A DNA stretch of 64,000 nt from Candidatus Macondimonas diazotrophica (GTDB lineage Bacteria; Pseudomonadota; Gammaproteobacteria; UBA5335). Location of the stretch: positions 124,001 to 188,000 of the forward strand of contig NZ_SRIO01000002.1 of NCBI RefSeq assembly GCF_004684205.1, read 5' to 3'. The stretch's first letter is position 1. The number at the start of each line of letters is the position of its first letter. The notes beneath the pieces were generated by a model that was given only the letters and a program-made list of their open reading frames with translations, did no database searches and was not told the origin of the DNA. Positions 35,289 through 44,148 of the stretch are shown piece after piece. A program made the translations under genes and the position numbers.

Positions 35289-36698
35289 GTGCCTACGATC
35301 GATTCATTGAACAGTGCGCTGGTTGTCGACAAGCCTCAGGTGGTCGATGCGCTGATCGCGCCGGAGGGGAGTCTGGAAGTCCTGTCGCAACATGAAGTCG
35401 TGCGTCTGCGGGATACCAGCCTCGGCGGATTGCACGAACTGCTCAGGCGATGTGCCTTGGCGGTACTCAACAGCGGCAGTGTCGAAGACGACAGCCGCCA
35501 GGTCATGGAACGTTACCGCAACTTCGATATCCAGGTGGTGCAGCAGGAACGAGGGATCAAGCTGGAATTGCGCAATGCGCCGGCAGCCGCTTTCGTCGAC
35601 GGACAGATGATTCGGGGAATTCGAGAACATTTGTTCGCCGTGTTGCGAGATCTCGTCTACGTTCACAACGAAATTCGCTTGCATCCGCGATTCGATTTGA
35701 TGGCCCCTGGCGGGATTACCGATGCAGTATTTCATACTTTGCGCAACGCACGTGCATTGTTCCCGGGTCAACCACCCAACTTGGTCGTATGTTGGGGTGG
35801 GCATTCGATCAGCCGTCTGGAATACGAATACGCCAAGCGCGTCGGCTATGAACTCGGATTGCGCGGGATGGATATCTGCACTGGGTGTGGCCCTGGTGCC
35901 ATGAAAGGGCCCATGAAAGGGGCCGCGGTCGGGCACGCCAAGCAGCATCGCAGCAGCGGGCGGTACGTCGGCATTTCCGAACCCGGCATCATTGCGGCCG
36001 AGCCACCCAACCCGATCGTCAACCATCTGGTCATCATGCCGGACATGGAAAAGCGGCTCGAAGCGTTTGTCCGCATCGGCCACGGGTTCGTGGTATTTCC
36101 GGGCGGTGTCGGGACCATGGAGGAACTGCTTTACCTGTTTGCGATCTTGCTTCATGAAGAAAATGCCGAGATTCCTTTTCCGCTGATTTTGACCGGCCCG
36201 GTGGAATCGGCGGATTATTTCCGCCGTCTGGAGGATTTTCTGACCAATACCCTGGGGTCCGCAGTGAGTAGACGTTACCAGGTGATTCTGGATGATCCCG
36301 TTGCCGTTGCGCGCGCCATGCGCCGAGGCATGGAGGAGGTTCGCCGATTCCGGATTGCACGCAGCGATGCGTTCTATTTCAACTGGGTGTTGCGCATTGC
36401 GCCAACGTTGCAAACGCCTTTCGTTCCCACCCACGCCAACATGGCCGGGTTGTCCTTGCATCGCGACCAACCCCTGCATGATCTGGCAGCCAATCTGCGT
36501 GCGGCTTTCTCCGGAATCGTTTCGGGAAATGTGAAGGAGTCCGGAATTCAGGCCATCGAAGCCCACGGCCCGTTTCAAATGCGGGGCGCTGCAGATGTCA
36601 TGCGCAGTCTGGATAATTTGCTGGACAGCTTTGTGCGCGAGCAGCGGATGCGGTTGCCGGGACGCAGTTACACGCCGTGCTATGAAATCGTGGTGTGA
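35289..36698 (+). CDS. ppnN: Pyrimidine/purine nucleotide 5'-monophosphate nucleosidase PpnN (LOG family)
   Basis: Cleaves nucleoside monophosphates to base plus ribose-5-phosphate; in E. coli it is activated by (p)ppGpp. The 469-aa protein has an N-terminal DUF4478 region (EGSLEVLSQHEVVRLRD through AVLNSGSVEDDSRQVMERY). The central Rossmann LOG domain carries the nucleotide loop VFPGGVGTMEELLY and WGGHSISRLEYEYAK, followed by a C-terminal DUF3412 region ending LPGRSYTPCYEIVV. Domain order and size match E. coli YgdH. The start is GTG at 35289 behind AGAAGGA. It converges with msrQ, and the two 3' ends overlap by 19 bp. Confidence 0.93.
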   Translation: MPTIDSLNSALVVDKPQVVDALIAPEGSLEVLSQHEVVRLRDTSLGGLHELLRRCALAVLNSGSVEDDSRQVMERYRNFDIQVVQQERGIKLELRNAPAAAFVDGQMIRGIREHLFAVLRDLVYVHNEIRLHPRFDLMAPGGITDAVFHTLRNARALFPGQPPNLVVCWGGHSISRLEYEYAKRVGYELGLRGMDICTGCGPGAMKGPMKGAAVGHAKQHRSSGRYVGISEPGIIAAEPPNPIVNHLVIMPDMEKRLEAFVRIGHGFVVFPGGVGTMEELLYLFAILLHEENAEIPFPLILTGPVESADYFRRLEDFLTNTLGSAVSRRYQVILDDPVAVARAMRRGMEEVRRFRIARSDAFYFNWVLRIAPTLQTPFVPTHANMAGLSLHRDQPLHDLAANLRAAFSGIVSGNVKESGIQAIEAHGPFQMRGAADVMRSLDNLLDSFVREQRMRLPGRSYTPCYEIVV

Positions 36699-37297
36699 TT
36701 GGGCGTTGGTGTGCCCCGATTGCGGTGAGGCGGTCGAGGCAGGCGCAGGATGAACAGGGCGACGAGCAGGGCAGCATGGATGATCGGTTCGCGCAGGTCG
36801 GATTTGACCTGGAAGGCGAAATGCAGCACGGCAAGAATGGCTGCGGGATAGATCAGTCGATGCAGCCGTTTCCAATGGGCGCCAAGCCGGGTTATCCAGC
36901 CCTGGGTCGAGGTGATCGCCAAGGGCAGCATCAGCATCAGCGCCAACATGCCGAGCCATACCGCCGGATGTTCGATGACTTCACGCCAGGCGGCCTTCAA
37001 CTCGAGATTCTGATCGAAGATGACAAAGACGAGCAGATGGGCGAGTCCATAAGCAAAGGCGCCCAGCCCCAGATCGCGGCGAATCACGATTGGCCAGCGC
37101 CAGTGGGTCCAGCGCTGCAAGGGGGTCATGGCCAGGGTGAGCAGCAGTAACCTCAAGGTCCAGATGCCGCTTGCCAGCATCAGCGCTTCGACGGGATCCG
37201 GGCCAACCGAGCCGCGAGTCAGACCGAAACCGATCTGCAGGGCCGGAAAAGTCATCAATCCGATGACGGCGAGGTGCAGCATCCATCGGGCAGGCAT
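36680..37297 (-). CDS. msrQ: Heme b membrane subunit MsrQ of the methionine sulfoxide reductase system
   Basis: A 205-aa integral membrane protein with about six helices in the ferric-reductase-like fold. It delivers electrons from the quinone pool to periplasmic MsrP. Heme-ligand histidines are visible in GLAHLLVFVIFD and LHRLIYPAAILAVLHFAFQ. RRDLGLGAFAYGLAHLL and WITRLGAHWKRLHRLIYPAA are characteristic of MsrQ/YedZ. It begins 1 bp after the msrP stop, so it is cotranscribed. The 3' end overlaps ppnN by 19 bp on the opposite strand. Confidence 0.93.
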   Translation of the reverse strand: MPARWMLHLAVIGLMTFPALQIGFGLTRGSVGPDPVEALMLASGIWTLRLLLLTLAMTPLQRWTHWRWPIVIRRDLGLGAFAYGLAHLLVFVIFDQNLELKAAWREVIEHPAVWLGMLALMLMLPLAITSTQGWITRLGAHWKRLHRLIYPAAILAVLHFAFQVKSDLREPIIHAALLVALFILRLPRPPHRNRGTPTPNHTTIS

Positions 37298-37298
37298 A

Positions 37299-38243
37299 TC
37301 AGAAGTTCCGTTTCAGATCGAGGTCGCTATATAGATCCGCGACCCATTCGCCATAGCCGTTGAAAAGCAGCGTCTCGCGGCGAAACAGGTCACCGATGCG
37401 CCGCTCCCGGCGCTGACTCCAGCGTGGGTGATCCACGTTGGGATTCACATTGGCGTAAAACCCGTATTCCCGGGGCGCGGACTGATTCCATGTGGTGGCA
37501 GGCTGCTTTTCGACGAAATCGATGCGCACGATGGATTTGATGCTTTTGAATCCGTATTTCCACGGCACAACCAAGCGGAGCGGTGCGCCGTTCTGATTGG
37601 GCAGAACGTGTCCATACAGGCCCACGGCCAGGATCGTCAGCGGGTGCATGGCTTCGTCCATGCGCAACCCTTCCACATAGGGCCAGGGCAATACATTGCG
37701 GCGTTGACCGGGCATCTGCTTCGGATCGTAGAGTGTGGTCAGCATCACGAACTTGGCATTCCCCGTCGGCTCAAACCGACGCAGGAGATCGCTCAAGGGA
37801 AATCCGATCCAAGGAATGACCATGGACCAGCCTTCGACACAGCGGAGCCGATAGACGCGTTCCTCGAGCGTCCGACCTTTCAAGAGATCGTCAAGTTCGT
37901 AAGTGCCTGGTTTTGCGCAGGCGCCTGCAACCGTCACGGACCAGGGGCGGGGTTCCAAGGTATGGGCATTTCGGGCGGGATCGGCCTTTCCGGTTCCGAA
38001 CTCATAGAAGTTGTTGTAATGGGTGACCGCTTCCCGATCGGTCATGGGTTCATCGGTCTTGAACGGGCCGGGCACGGCAGACAGCCGCGCCAGATCCTGT
38101 GTCGCCGCATTTGCATTCCCAAGCGGGAGCATGGGGGCGAGCAGCGCCGCGGTTCCAAGGCGCATGAAGTGCCGCCTTTGCTGGTAAATGGACTCCGGCG
38201 TGATTTGTTCACTGGGAATCGTGGGCAGACGGAACTTGGCCAT
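37299..38243 (-). CDS. msrP: Periplasmic methionine sulfoxide reductase MsrP (molybdopterin)
   Basis: Moco enzyme that repairs oxidised methionines of envelope proteins. The 314-aa precursor has a Tat signal: [20 protein letters not shown]. The Moco cysteine is in [15 protein letters not shown]. The sulfite-oxidase-like fold shows [41 protein letters not shown] and the C-terminal [16 protein letters not shown]. An in-frame upstream ATG exists at 38279, but the start at 38243 has AAGAGG upstream and places the Tat motif at the family position. It forms the msrPQ operon with the next gene. Confidence 0.95.
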   Translation of the reverse strand: MAKFRLPTIPSEQITPESIYQQRRHFMRLGTAALLAPMLPLGNANAATQDLARLSAVPGPFKTDEPMTDREAVTHYNNFYEFGTGKADPARNAHTLEPRPWSVTVAGACAKPGTYELDDLLKGRTLEERVYRLRCVEGWSMVIPWIGFPLSDLLRRFEPTGNAKFVMLTTLYDPKQMPGQRRNVLPWPYVEGLRMDEAMHPLTILAVGLYGHVLPNQNGAPLRLVVPWKYGFKSIKSIVRIDFVEKQPATTWNQSAPREYGFYANVNPNVDHPRWSQRRERRIGDLFRRETLLFNGYGEWVADLYSDLDLKRNF

Positions 38244-38295
38244 GGGCAACCTCTTCACGAACGTGGCCGTTTTGACCACCGTATTCGGAAAAAGG

Positions 38296-41070
38296 TCATC
38301 GGGGTGTGTTCGGGGCTCCGCCAGCGGTTTCCAGTAGCAAGTGTCCCAGTGCCTGCTCGGAGAGCGGACGGCTCAGCCAGAATCCCTGCAACTCCTGGCA
38401 ACCTCGTTCGGTGAGGAAGGCCCATTGTGCCTCGGTTTCCACGCCCTCGGCGATGACATCAAGCTGCAGGCGTCGGCTCATGCTCAGCATGGCTTCGACA
38501 ATGGCCGCATCCTGCTCCGAGCCGGGGAGTGCGGAAACAAAAGAACGGTCGATCTTGAGGGCGTCGAACGGATATTGCTTGAGGTAACTGAATGACGAAT
38601 AGCCCATCCCGAAATCGTCTATTGCAATCTGAACGCCGATTTCGCGCAGGGCGCGCAGGCTTTCCAATGCTCTGTCCGGATGTGCGATGAGTGCATTCTC
38701 AGTGATTTCCAGCATCAGGGCATCCGGTGTCAGGCGGTTGCGCTGCAGGGCTTCGGCGATCTGACCGGGGAGTTGGGGATTGGCAAACTGGGCTGGCGCC
38801 ACGTTCACCGCCATGCGGAGATTGGGGGAACCGAAACGCTGCCATAAAGCGAGCTGACGCAGTGCCATATCCAGCACTTGCTGACCCAGAACGGGAAGCA
38901 GACCAATGCGTTCGGCCAAGGGAAGAAAGCTATTCGGGCTGAGTATCCCGCGTGTGGGATGTGCCCAGCGAACCAGTGCCTCCACGCTGGAAACTTGACC
39001 GGGCACTTTTCCGAAGATGGGTTGATAGACCAAGAACAGTTCATTCTGGCGCAGAGCTTGTCGCAGCTCATGCGCACCCATGGGTGAGGCATCAATCGGT
39101 TTGCGCGCCCGGCTTGCCAGCCGGTAGCAGTGCCGATGGCGTTTGGCCTGGTACATGGCCGTTTCAGCCTGGCGGATCAGATCGGCGGTATCGTCTTCCT
39201 CATCGCTGGCACCCAATACTGCAATTCCGATGCTGGCCGAAAGACCCAGCATCGTCCCGGCAACCAGTAGTGGACGGTTGAGGGCTTCGAGCAGGGATTG
39301 AGCGAGCGAGGTGGCCAGGGAGGTTGCCGAGGCGCCTTGGACGACAACGGCAAAGGCATCACCACCGACGTGAAAGACTTTCGATCTGGGCTGGTCTTCC
39401 AAGTCTCTAAAACGTTGCGCGACATCTCTCAGGATCTCGTCACCGACGGCCGGATCCAATGATTCATTGATGGATCGGAAATGGTCCAGATCGATCCAGA
39501 GCAACGCCAGCTGGTCAGTTTGACGCGTGGTTACAGTGGCATGATGCACGAGCTCATGCATCAGCGCCTGACGATTGGGCAGCGCGGTTACGGCGTCGAT
39601 GTGAAGAGTTCGTGGGTGTTCCAACTGGAACTGCTCGGCGCTGTTCGAGGTATCGCGGCACACACCCACATAATGGGTGATGCGTCCAATCGAGCCGCGT
39701 ACTGCGCTCAGGCTCAGATGAAACGCCAGAGGAGTCCCATCCAGGCGGCGGCCCTGTACGGGGCCTTGCCAAGTGCCGACCGTTTTCAGGTGCTGCCAGA
39801 GACTGTCGAGTTCCGTCATGGGCTGGCCAATCGCAAGGAGAAACTCGGGCGCGAGATCCTGGATGGCGCTACGCGAGCAGCGCATCAAATGGCAGAATGC
39901 ACCATTCGCCGACAAGACGCGGTGCTTGTCGTCGAGAATGAAGAGGGATTCGCCGATCTGTGACATTGCGTCGCGCATCATATTGAGCTCCTGCTCGACC
40001 TTCCGGTATTTCGACAGGTTTTGCAGCGTGCCTTCGATGCGCAGGGGGCGGCCACTCGAATCCCGGATGACTTCGCCCCGCTCCCGCACCCAATGCACTT
40101 TTCCTTCGGGGGTCACGATTCTAAATTCAACATCAAAAGGGCAAGCGCTTCGCAGCGCATCCCGGTGGTGACAGGTGACTCGCTGCAGATCATCGGAGTG
40201 GATCAGTTTCCGGAAACCAATGTAGTCGTTGGAAAAATCCTTCGGATTGATGCCCAGAAGGGTGAACAGCTCACGTGACCAGTGGGATTTGCGAGTTTTG
40301 AAGTCATAGCGCCAACAGCCCAACTCGGCAATATGACGGGTCTCTTCGAGGCGCGCCTGAGAATCCGCCAATGCCTTCGACCAGGTCCGCTCCGCCGTCA
40401 CATCGCTGGCAACGCCAACGACTCCGATGATCTGATCTTTGGACCATAGGGGGCCGTTGGTAATGGTCAGGTGGTGTTGGTGGCCATTTTTGGTGAAGAC
40501 TCGGATTTCCCCCCGCTGACCGGTGCCGCCCAAGGCCATGAGAAACATTGAGCGTGCGAACAGCCGATCTTCGGGATGGACCAATTGATTGAAGTCACGC
40601 GTTTCCAGTTCCCGACGGGTATATCCAGTAATGTGTGAGAGCGAGGAATTGAGATTGATGAAATGGCCGAGTGGATCGCACATGAACACCACGTGGTTGG
40701 CGCGATCCAGGACATCGGCTAAGGCCATCGGGAGATCATGGGGCGCATGCTTCGGCAGCGCTGTACTGATAACGCACCAGGTTTGATTATTGCCTGCAGG
40801 CGTCAAGACCCATTGTGTGCTGCACGGATCGCCGCTTGCCCGCGTCAGTCGGAACTGGTTCACCCGCGGTCGATCGGATGTGGTGTTCAACAGGCAGCGC
40901 AATGCGGACTGACTGCCGGGCGTGACCAGCTTCAGACATTCGGTCTGCAGTAAATCCTGTGGCGTCCTGCCAAGCAGTGCTTGGGTGTCGCCGCACGCGG
41001 CCTGAATCACGCCATCGGCGCTGAGCCGTAATTGGACAGATTCTCCCCGTGGCGTCAGCTCGCTACTCAT
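38296..41070 (-). CDS. Multi-PAS, degenerate GGDEF and EAL signalling protein
   Basis: A 924-aa cytoplasmic protein with about four PAS-type modules (about 10-500; for example [21 protein letters not shown] and [13 protein letters not shown] followed by PAC-like HWVRERGEV). A GGDEF domain follows (about 505-660), then an EAL phosphodiesterase domain (about 675-915). The GGDEF signature is altered to GGDAF (residues 569-573), replacing the catalytic Glu. The EAL domain looks intact: EAL at 697-699, [34 protein letters not shown] and AEGVET. It is therefore predicted to degrade c-di-GMP rather than make it. No membrane helix was seen. It is transcribed toward msrPQ with a 52-bp gap, and its upstream gap faces the efflux operon. 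Confidence 0.92.
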   Translation of the reverse strand: MSSELTPRGESVQLRLSADGVIQAACGDTQALLGRTPQDLLQTECLKLVTPGSQSALRCLLNTTSDRPRVNQFRLTRASGDPCSTQWVLTPAGNNQTWCVISTALPKHAPHDLPMALADVLDRANHVVFMCDPLGHFINLNSSLSHITGYTRRELETRDFNQLVHPEDRLFARSMFLMALGGTGQRGEIRVFTKNGHQHHLTITNGPLWSKDQIIGVVGVASDVTAERTWSKALADSQARLEETRHIAELGCWRYDFKTRKSHWSRELFTLLGINPKDFSNDYIGFRKLIHSDDLQRVTCHHRDALRSACPFDVEFRIVTPEGKVHWVRERGEVIRDSSGRPLRIEGTLQNLSKYRKVEQELNMMRDAMSQIGESLFILDDKHRVLSANGAFCHLMRCSRSAIQDLAPEFLLAIGQPMTELDSLWQHLKTVGTWQGPVQGRRLDGTPLAFHLSLSAVRGSIGRITHYVGVCRDTSNSAEQFQLEHPRTLHIDAVTALPNRQALMHELVHHATVTTRQTDQLALLWIDLDHFRSINESLDPAVGDEILRDVAQRFRDLEDQPRSKVFHVGGDAFAVVVQGASATSLATSLAQSLLEALNRPLLVAGTMLGLSASIGIAVLGASDEEDDTADLIRQAETAMYQAKRHRHCYRLASRARKPIDASPMGAHELRQALRQNELFLVYQPIFGKVPGQVSSVEALVRWAHPTRGILSPNSFLPLAERIGLLPVLGQQVLDMALRQLALWQRFGSPNLRMAVNVAPAQFANPQLPGQIAEALQRNRLTPDALMLEITENALIAHPDRALESLRALREIGVQIAIDDFGMGYSSFSYLKQYPFDALKIDRSFVSALPGSEQDAAIVEAMLSMSRRLQLDVIAEGVETEAQWAFLTERGCQELQGFWLSRPLSEQALGHLLLETAGGAPNTPR

Positions 41071-41161
41071 GATATTTGCTTCCCCTTGTGCTGATGCTGG
41101 TTATTATCGTCATGAAAGTGACAGCTATAGGCTCAAATGACGTAAATCGGAGGACGCCCTC

Positions 41162-41272
41162 ATGGGTATTCTTATCAACAAGATGGCGGCATCAATTCAA
41201 GAATCTTTAGAGCTAGAACCGCCTTGTGTCAAGGAAAGCTATCATTTCGGTGTTTCGGATCCGGCTGAATGA
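41162..41272 (+). CDS. Candidate small protein of 36 aa, unrecognised
   Basis: An open frame with ATG at 41162 lies 8 nt after a strong GGAGG Shine-Dalgarno sequence and encodes 36 residues beginning MGILINKMAASIQESLELEP. It is acidic in the middle, has one Cys and no membrane helix. It lies in the 516-bp gap between the divergent PAS-GGDEF-EAL gene and the efflux operon. I do not recognise it. The ribosome site and position are its main support. It could also be a fragment of an older gene, because the DNA that follows up to 41483 contains no convincing coding region. Confidence 0.45.
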   Translation: MGILINKMAASIQESLELEPPCVKESYHFGVSDPAE

Positions 41273-41483
41273 CCGGCCGTATGCAAGATGACGATTCAGC
41301 GGGGGATGGGAGCTGCAGTCTGGCTATATGCCCTTGGCAGTGCAGCGAGAAGACCATCCGCCGGGGCTGGGCCATGGGGCGACGCCGATAACCTGATCTT
41401 TACCGGTGTCGGAGTCCACGGACCGTTGATTTTCATCGGCAGGTTGATACGCAGAACTGTCGGGAAGTGGCCGTCAGAGCGCC
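41273..41483. other. Non-coding stretch, nothing recognised
   Basis: The interval between the 36-aa frame and the efflux-operon control region contains a weak 88-codon frame (41288-41554) that runs through the promoter and the dyad. It has no ribosome site and no recognisable motif, and is treated as chance. Confidence 0.4.
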
Positions 41484-41511
41484 CGCAAGTCGAGCGGATC
41501 ACCGACTTGCG
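41484..41511. promoter_or_regulatory. Candidate operator: 9-bp inverted repeat overlapping the -35 box
   Basis: CGCAAGTCG (41484-41492) and CGACTTGCG (41503-41511) are perfect inverted copies separated by 10 nt, giving a centre-to-centre distance of 19 bp, about two helical turns. The right arm covers most of the -35 hexamer of the promoter below. This is the arrangement of a dimeric repressor site such as a TetR-type regulator. No regulator gene is adjacent. Confidence 0.6.
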
Positions 41512-41535
41512 ACCGTTTGAGGGGGAGCGTATAAC
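41507..41535 (+). promoter_or_regulatory. Sigma70 promoter of the efflux operon
   Basis: TTGCGA (41507-41512), 17 nt and TATAAC (41530-41535): 4 of 6 and 5 of 6 matches to consensus at ideal spacing. Transcription would begin near 41542, leaving a leader of about 45 nt before the TolC-like gene. Confidence 0.65.
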
Positions 41536-41586
41536 GCTAGCTTTTGAGTTCTAATTCAGGCTTTGAGCTGAACAGGGATTGTGTAT

Positions 41587-42948
41587 ATGCGACGCCCCCA
41601 CAGGAAGATGGCCGCGCTGCTCTGCGCGACTGTCTTCACGCCTATCACCGTAGGTGCAGAGACACTCGATCAAGCATGGGAAACGGCACGGGCCAACGAT
41701 TTCGGCCTGAGAGCGGCCCAATTTGAGGTTCAGGCAGCCGAGGCCGGCCGCAGCGCGGCTTCGCGCCAACGCTTCCCTTCGGTATCCGCCAGCGGTTTCA
41801 CTTTGAAGCTGGATGAAGCGCCGACGGTCCAGTCGCCAATCGACGATACGCTGACGATTCCATCTCCCATTCGGTTCCCGTTGGTTCCGTCGAGCTTTTC
41901 CTTCCCTGTGCCGCCCGATCTCCAGCGACTTGAACTCGGTGAAGATCAGTTCACTCAGGTCGCATTGCAAGCAACGCTACCCTTGTATACGGGGGGTCGG
42001 CTGACGAATCTGACGAAGGCGGCTGAGTCTCAGGTCGGGGCGTCGAACTGGCATCTGCGGCGCACTGAGGATGAGCTGAAGATCAATGTGGCCGAAGCTT
42101 ATGTGAACGTCCTGCGCGCTCAGGGCGGGGCGAAGATTTCGGACCGTGAAGTCGAGGCGGTTTCCGGATACGTTCGCGATGTTCAGAACCTGTATGACCA
42201 ACAGATGGTTGCCAAGAGCGATCTGTTATCTGTTCAGGTGTATCTGGCCGATTCGAAACAACGCAACCTGCAGATCAAGAATGCCGTCGAGCTCGCTCAA
42301 TCGTTCTATAACCGCATGCTGGGGCGACCGCTTGATGCGCCGGTGGACTTGGAGGCGCTTGAACCAACGTCCACCGTCGAGCCAGGGTCGTTGGGCGAGC
42401 TGACCAAGCAAGCACTCGAAAATCGCCCGGAACTCAATAACCTGGCCGAGCAGGCTGAAAGCCTGCGCTATGCCGCGAAAGCCATCAAGGGTGGGCTGTT
42501 GCCTCAGGTTGCCTTACTGGGGGGCTTGGTCTATCTGGACCTCGATGCCCTAGAAGACAATACGATCGGATATGCGGGTGTGGGCGCTTCCTGGACCCTA
42601 TTCGATGCGGGGGTGACCCGCAAGCAGGCAGAGGCCTTGTCCAAGCGGCGCATTTCCAGTGAGGAATTGCTTGCCCAGGCGCGCGACTTCATTGCCCTGC
42701 AGGTGCGGCAAACCTGGCTTGCCCGCGAAGAGGCACGGAATCGTCTCGAAGTCGCCAAGACCGCGTTGGAAAGCGCTGAAGAGAATCAACGTGTGACTCG
42801 TGACCGCTATCGGGAAGGCATGGGCACGAATACGGAGGTCCTTGAAGCCGAGACTCGCCGGACTGCTGCCTTTACGAGCTACAACAATGCCAAGTACGAT
42901 GCGGTTTACGCCGATCTGCGGCTCAAATATGTGGTGGGCGGAATCTAA
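41587..42948 (+). CDS. TolC-family outer-membrane efflux protein
   Basis: A 453-aa outer-membrane channel protein. The signal peptide includes KMAALLCATVFTPITVGA. Two related OEP repeats follow, each with long coiled helices; examples are TLDQAWETARANDFGLRAAQ and LGELTKQALENRPELNNLAE for the repeat starts. LPLYTGGRLTNLTKAAE precedes the first hairpin and WTLFDAGVTRKQAEALSKRR the second. The ATG at 41587 lies 9 nt after AGGG; a GTG at 41581 would be too close to it. It is the first gene of an operon with an HlyD adaptor, a fused ABC ATPase and two permeases. Confidence 0.92.
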   Translation: MRRPHRKMAALLCATVFTPITVGAETLDQAWETARANDFGLRAAQFEVQAAEAGRSAASRQRFPSVSASGFTLKLDEAPTVQSPIDDTLTIPSPIRFPLVPSSFSFPVPPDLQRLELGEDQFTQVALQATLPLYTGGRLTNLTKAAESQVGASNWHLRRTEDELKINVAEAYVNVLRAQGGAKISDREVEAVSGYVRDVQNLYDQQMVAKSDLLSVQVYLADSKQRNLQIKNAVELAQSFYNRMLGRPLDAPVDLEALEPTSTVEPGSLGELTKQALENRPELNNLAEQAESLRYAAKAIKGGLLPQVALLGGLVYLDLDALEDNTIGYAGVGASWTLFDAGVTRKQAEALSKRRISSEELLAQARDFIALQVRQTWLAREEARNRLEVAKTALESAEENQRVTRDRYREGMGTNTEVLEAETRRTAAFTSYNNAKYDAVYADLRLKYVVGGI

Positions 42949-42996
42949 GCCCATGCGGATCGCCACCTGTCCTTAGCGCTTTCAGGGAAGAACACT

Positions 42997-44112
42997 ATGG
43001 CTGCGGAGAAAACGCGTCGACCGTTTGCATGGTTGCTTATGGGATTGGGGGCCGCCGCGCTGATTGCGTTAGTCGTCGTTTATCGATTGATGAGTGCGCC
43101 CTTGCCCGAGGGGCTGCTCCAGGTAAACGGGCGTATTGAAGGCGACACGACAACGGTTGCAGCCAAGTATCCGGGCAAGGTCCGCGAAATTCTGGCCAAG
43201 GAAGGTGATCTGGTGGAGCAGGGGCAAGTGCTCAGCCAGCTGGAGGATGAGGAACTTCAGGCTCGCATTCGACAGGCGGATGCAGGCATCACCAGCTTGG
43301 AGGCGCGCCGCAACGCAGCCAACGAAAGCCTCGCTGTGGCCAAGAAAGAATTGCCCTTGGGGATTGCGGCGGCAAAGTCTCAAGTGACCTATATGCGGGC
43401 GACCCTGGACAAGGCCAGAGCTGCCGAGGCGCAGCTTGCTCGAGACCTGCAACGCATCGAATCGTTGGCAGAAGCGGGCACGGTCAACAAGCAACGTCTG
43501 GAGCAAGCACAGCTCCAGTACACCGCGATCCGTAGCGATGTGCGCTCGGCCGAAGCGGGCGTGATCAGCGCGGAGAAGCAGCTGGAGCGAGCCTATCTCG
43601 GCAAGGATCAGATCAGTGCCAAGGAGACGGAACTCGGCGCTCTCGATGCGGAGCTGGAGCGGGTTCGAGCCATGCGCCAGGAAGCGATGATTGCCCTCGA
43701 CAACATGACCGTTCGGGCACCGAGCAAGGGTATCGTGACCGCGCGGCTCGTGGAAGCGGGCGAGGTCGGGGCGGCAGGTCGTCCCATGTATGAGCTCGTC
43801 GATCCGGAGCGGCTTTATCTCAAGGTTTATGTACCGGGTGATGAAATCGGCAAGGTTCGTCGGGGGCTCGAAGCGCAGGTCTACGTGGATGCCTATCCCG
43901 ACCGACCCTTCTCCGCAACGGTAGACTACATTGCTTCGCGCGCCGAATTCACGCCGAAGGAAGTCCAGACGCCTGACGAGCGCGTGAAGCAAGTTTATGC
44001 GGTCAAGCTTTATTTCAAGGAAAATCCCGATTATCTGTTGACCCCTGGCATGCCAGCCGACGCGGTGATCCGCTGGGATGAGAGCGTCGCATGGGAAAAA
44101 CCCAGATGGTAA
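42997..44112 (+). CDS. HlyD/YbhG-type periplasmic adaptor (membrane fusion protein)
   Basis: A 371-aa adaptor with one N-terminal membrane helix (about 12-30, WLLMGLGAAALIALVVVYRL). It has a biotinyl-lipoyl half-motif (TTVAAKYPGKVREILAKEGD and later VRAPSKGIVTARLVEAGEV), a long alpha-hairpin (about 85-225) and a beta-barrel domain (ERLYLKVYVPGDEIGKV). The hairpin carries several heptad-like segments rich in Ala/Glu/Gln. It links the inner-membrane ABC transporter to the TolC-like channel. Its gene lies 48 bp after the channel gene. Confidence 0.92.
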   Translation: MAAEKTRRPFAWLLMGLGAAALIALVVVYRLMSAPLPEGLLQVNGRIEGDTTTVAAKYPGKVREILAKEGDLVEQGQVLSQLEDEELQARIRQADAGITSLEARRNAANESLAVAKKELPLGIAAAKSQVTYMRATLDKARAAEAQLARDLQRIESLAEAGTVNKQRLEQAQLQYTAIRSDVRSAEAGVISAEKQLERAYLGKDQISAKETELGALDAELERVRAMRQEAMIALDNMTVRAPSKGIVTARLVEAGEVGAAGRPMYELVDPERLYLKVYVPGDEIGKVRRGLEAQVYVDAYPDRPFSATVDYIASRAEFTPKEVQTPDERVKQVYAVKLYFKENPDYLLTPGMPADAVIRWDESVAWEKPRW

Positions 44113-44148
44113 TGTGCTGAAAGCCAAGGGGTTGGCGGGAGTATGGAC

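Noticed and set aside
35304-36959. A 551-codon minus-strand frame across ppnN and msrQ.
   Set aside because: Shadow of ppnN: low-complexity, His/Gln-rich translation with no domain, running through the msrQ gene in another phase.
41288-41554. An 88-codon frame before the TolC-like gene.
   Set aside because: No ribosome site, no motif, and it runs through the promoter and the inverted repeat of the efflux operon.
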